Below are positions 5,525-5,567 of a stretch of DNA of 5,567 nt, piece after piece; positions within the stretch are counted from its first letter, which is position 1, and each line of letters begins with the position of its first letter. The stretch lies in NCBI GenBank assembly GCA_030620125.1, contig JAUXFI010000141.1, forward strand, positions 1 to 5,567, read 5' to 3'. The translations under genes and the position numbers were made by a program. This stretch comes from Anaerolineae bacterium. Its GTDB lineage: Bacteria; Chloroflexota; Anaerolineae; B4-G1. Below the pieces are notes generated by a model, which saw only the letters and a list, made by a program, of their open reading frames with translations, made no database searches and was not told where the DNA came from.

Positions 5525-5567
5525 CGAGTCGCCTCCGCAGCCTCGTTACGGGAGTGAACGAGCACGA

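Noticed and set aside
5546..5567. Possible 3' end of an upstream minus-strand gene (six codons then TAA at 5546-5548)
   Set aside because: Too short to support a coding call; any open frame would look like this at a window edge.
1..5567. Search for CRISPR arrays, tRNA/rRNA, insertion sequences and attachment sites
   Set aside because: No regularly spaced long repeats, cloverleaf, transposase or terminal inverted repeats were seen; the only repeats are the two heptamer arrays and the short promoter motifs.

Overview
The window looks like chromosomal DNA from a GC-rich member of the Chloroflexota (Anaerolineae- or Caldilinea-like). This is inferred from three things: the Flp pilin sequence (leader MLFLPREEG followed by QGLVEYALILVLVAIVVI), a TadE/TadG pair of the type common in that phylum, and a membrane glycosyltransferase whose coding sequence carries heptanucleotide repeat arrays. 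The taxonomic call rests on family recognition, not on a search. All six genes lie on the minus strand, so transcription runs from high to low coordinates.

Layout in transcription order. (1) 5524-3836: a multi-spanning GT-C/family-39-type glycosyltransferase with two in-frame 7-bp repeat arrays. (2) 3730-2993: a NarL/DegU-type response regulator. (3) 2970-1921: its soluble DegS-like histidine kinase, 22 nt downstream and clearly in the same operon. (4) 1829-1683: a 48-residue Flp pilin, too short for ordinary ORF calling, with a near-consensus promoter upstream and a strong intrinsic terminator at 1614-1637. (5) 1400-570: a TadE-like pseudopilin with its own TATAAT promoter about 150 bp upstream. 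(6) 533 to the window edge: a TadG-like protein with an N-terminal membrane anchor leading into a von Willebrand A domain, cut off just after the MIDAS DxSxS motif.

Read together, this is the structural end of a tight-adherence (Tad/Flp) pilus locus with a two-component system next to it. The abundant pilin is a single-gene transcription unit, and the minor components TadE and TadG form a separate operon. The assembly ATPase, platform proteins and prepilin peptidase are not in the window.

The most notable non-coding signal is an identical 10-bp element, TGGTACAAAG on the minus strand. It lies exactly 29 nt upstream of the TATAAT box of both the flp promoter and the tadE-tadG promoter. This suggests one shared activator for the two units. 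The adjacent response regulator is the obvious candidate, but that link is inference.
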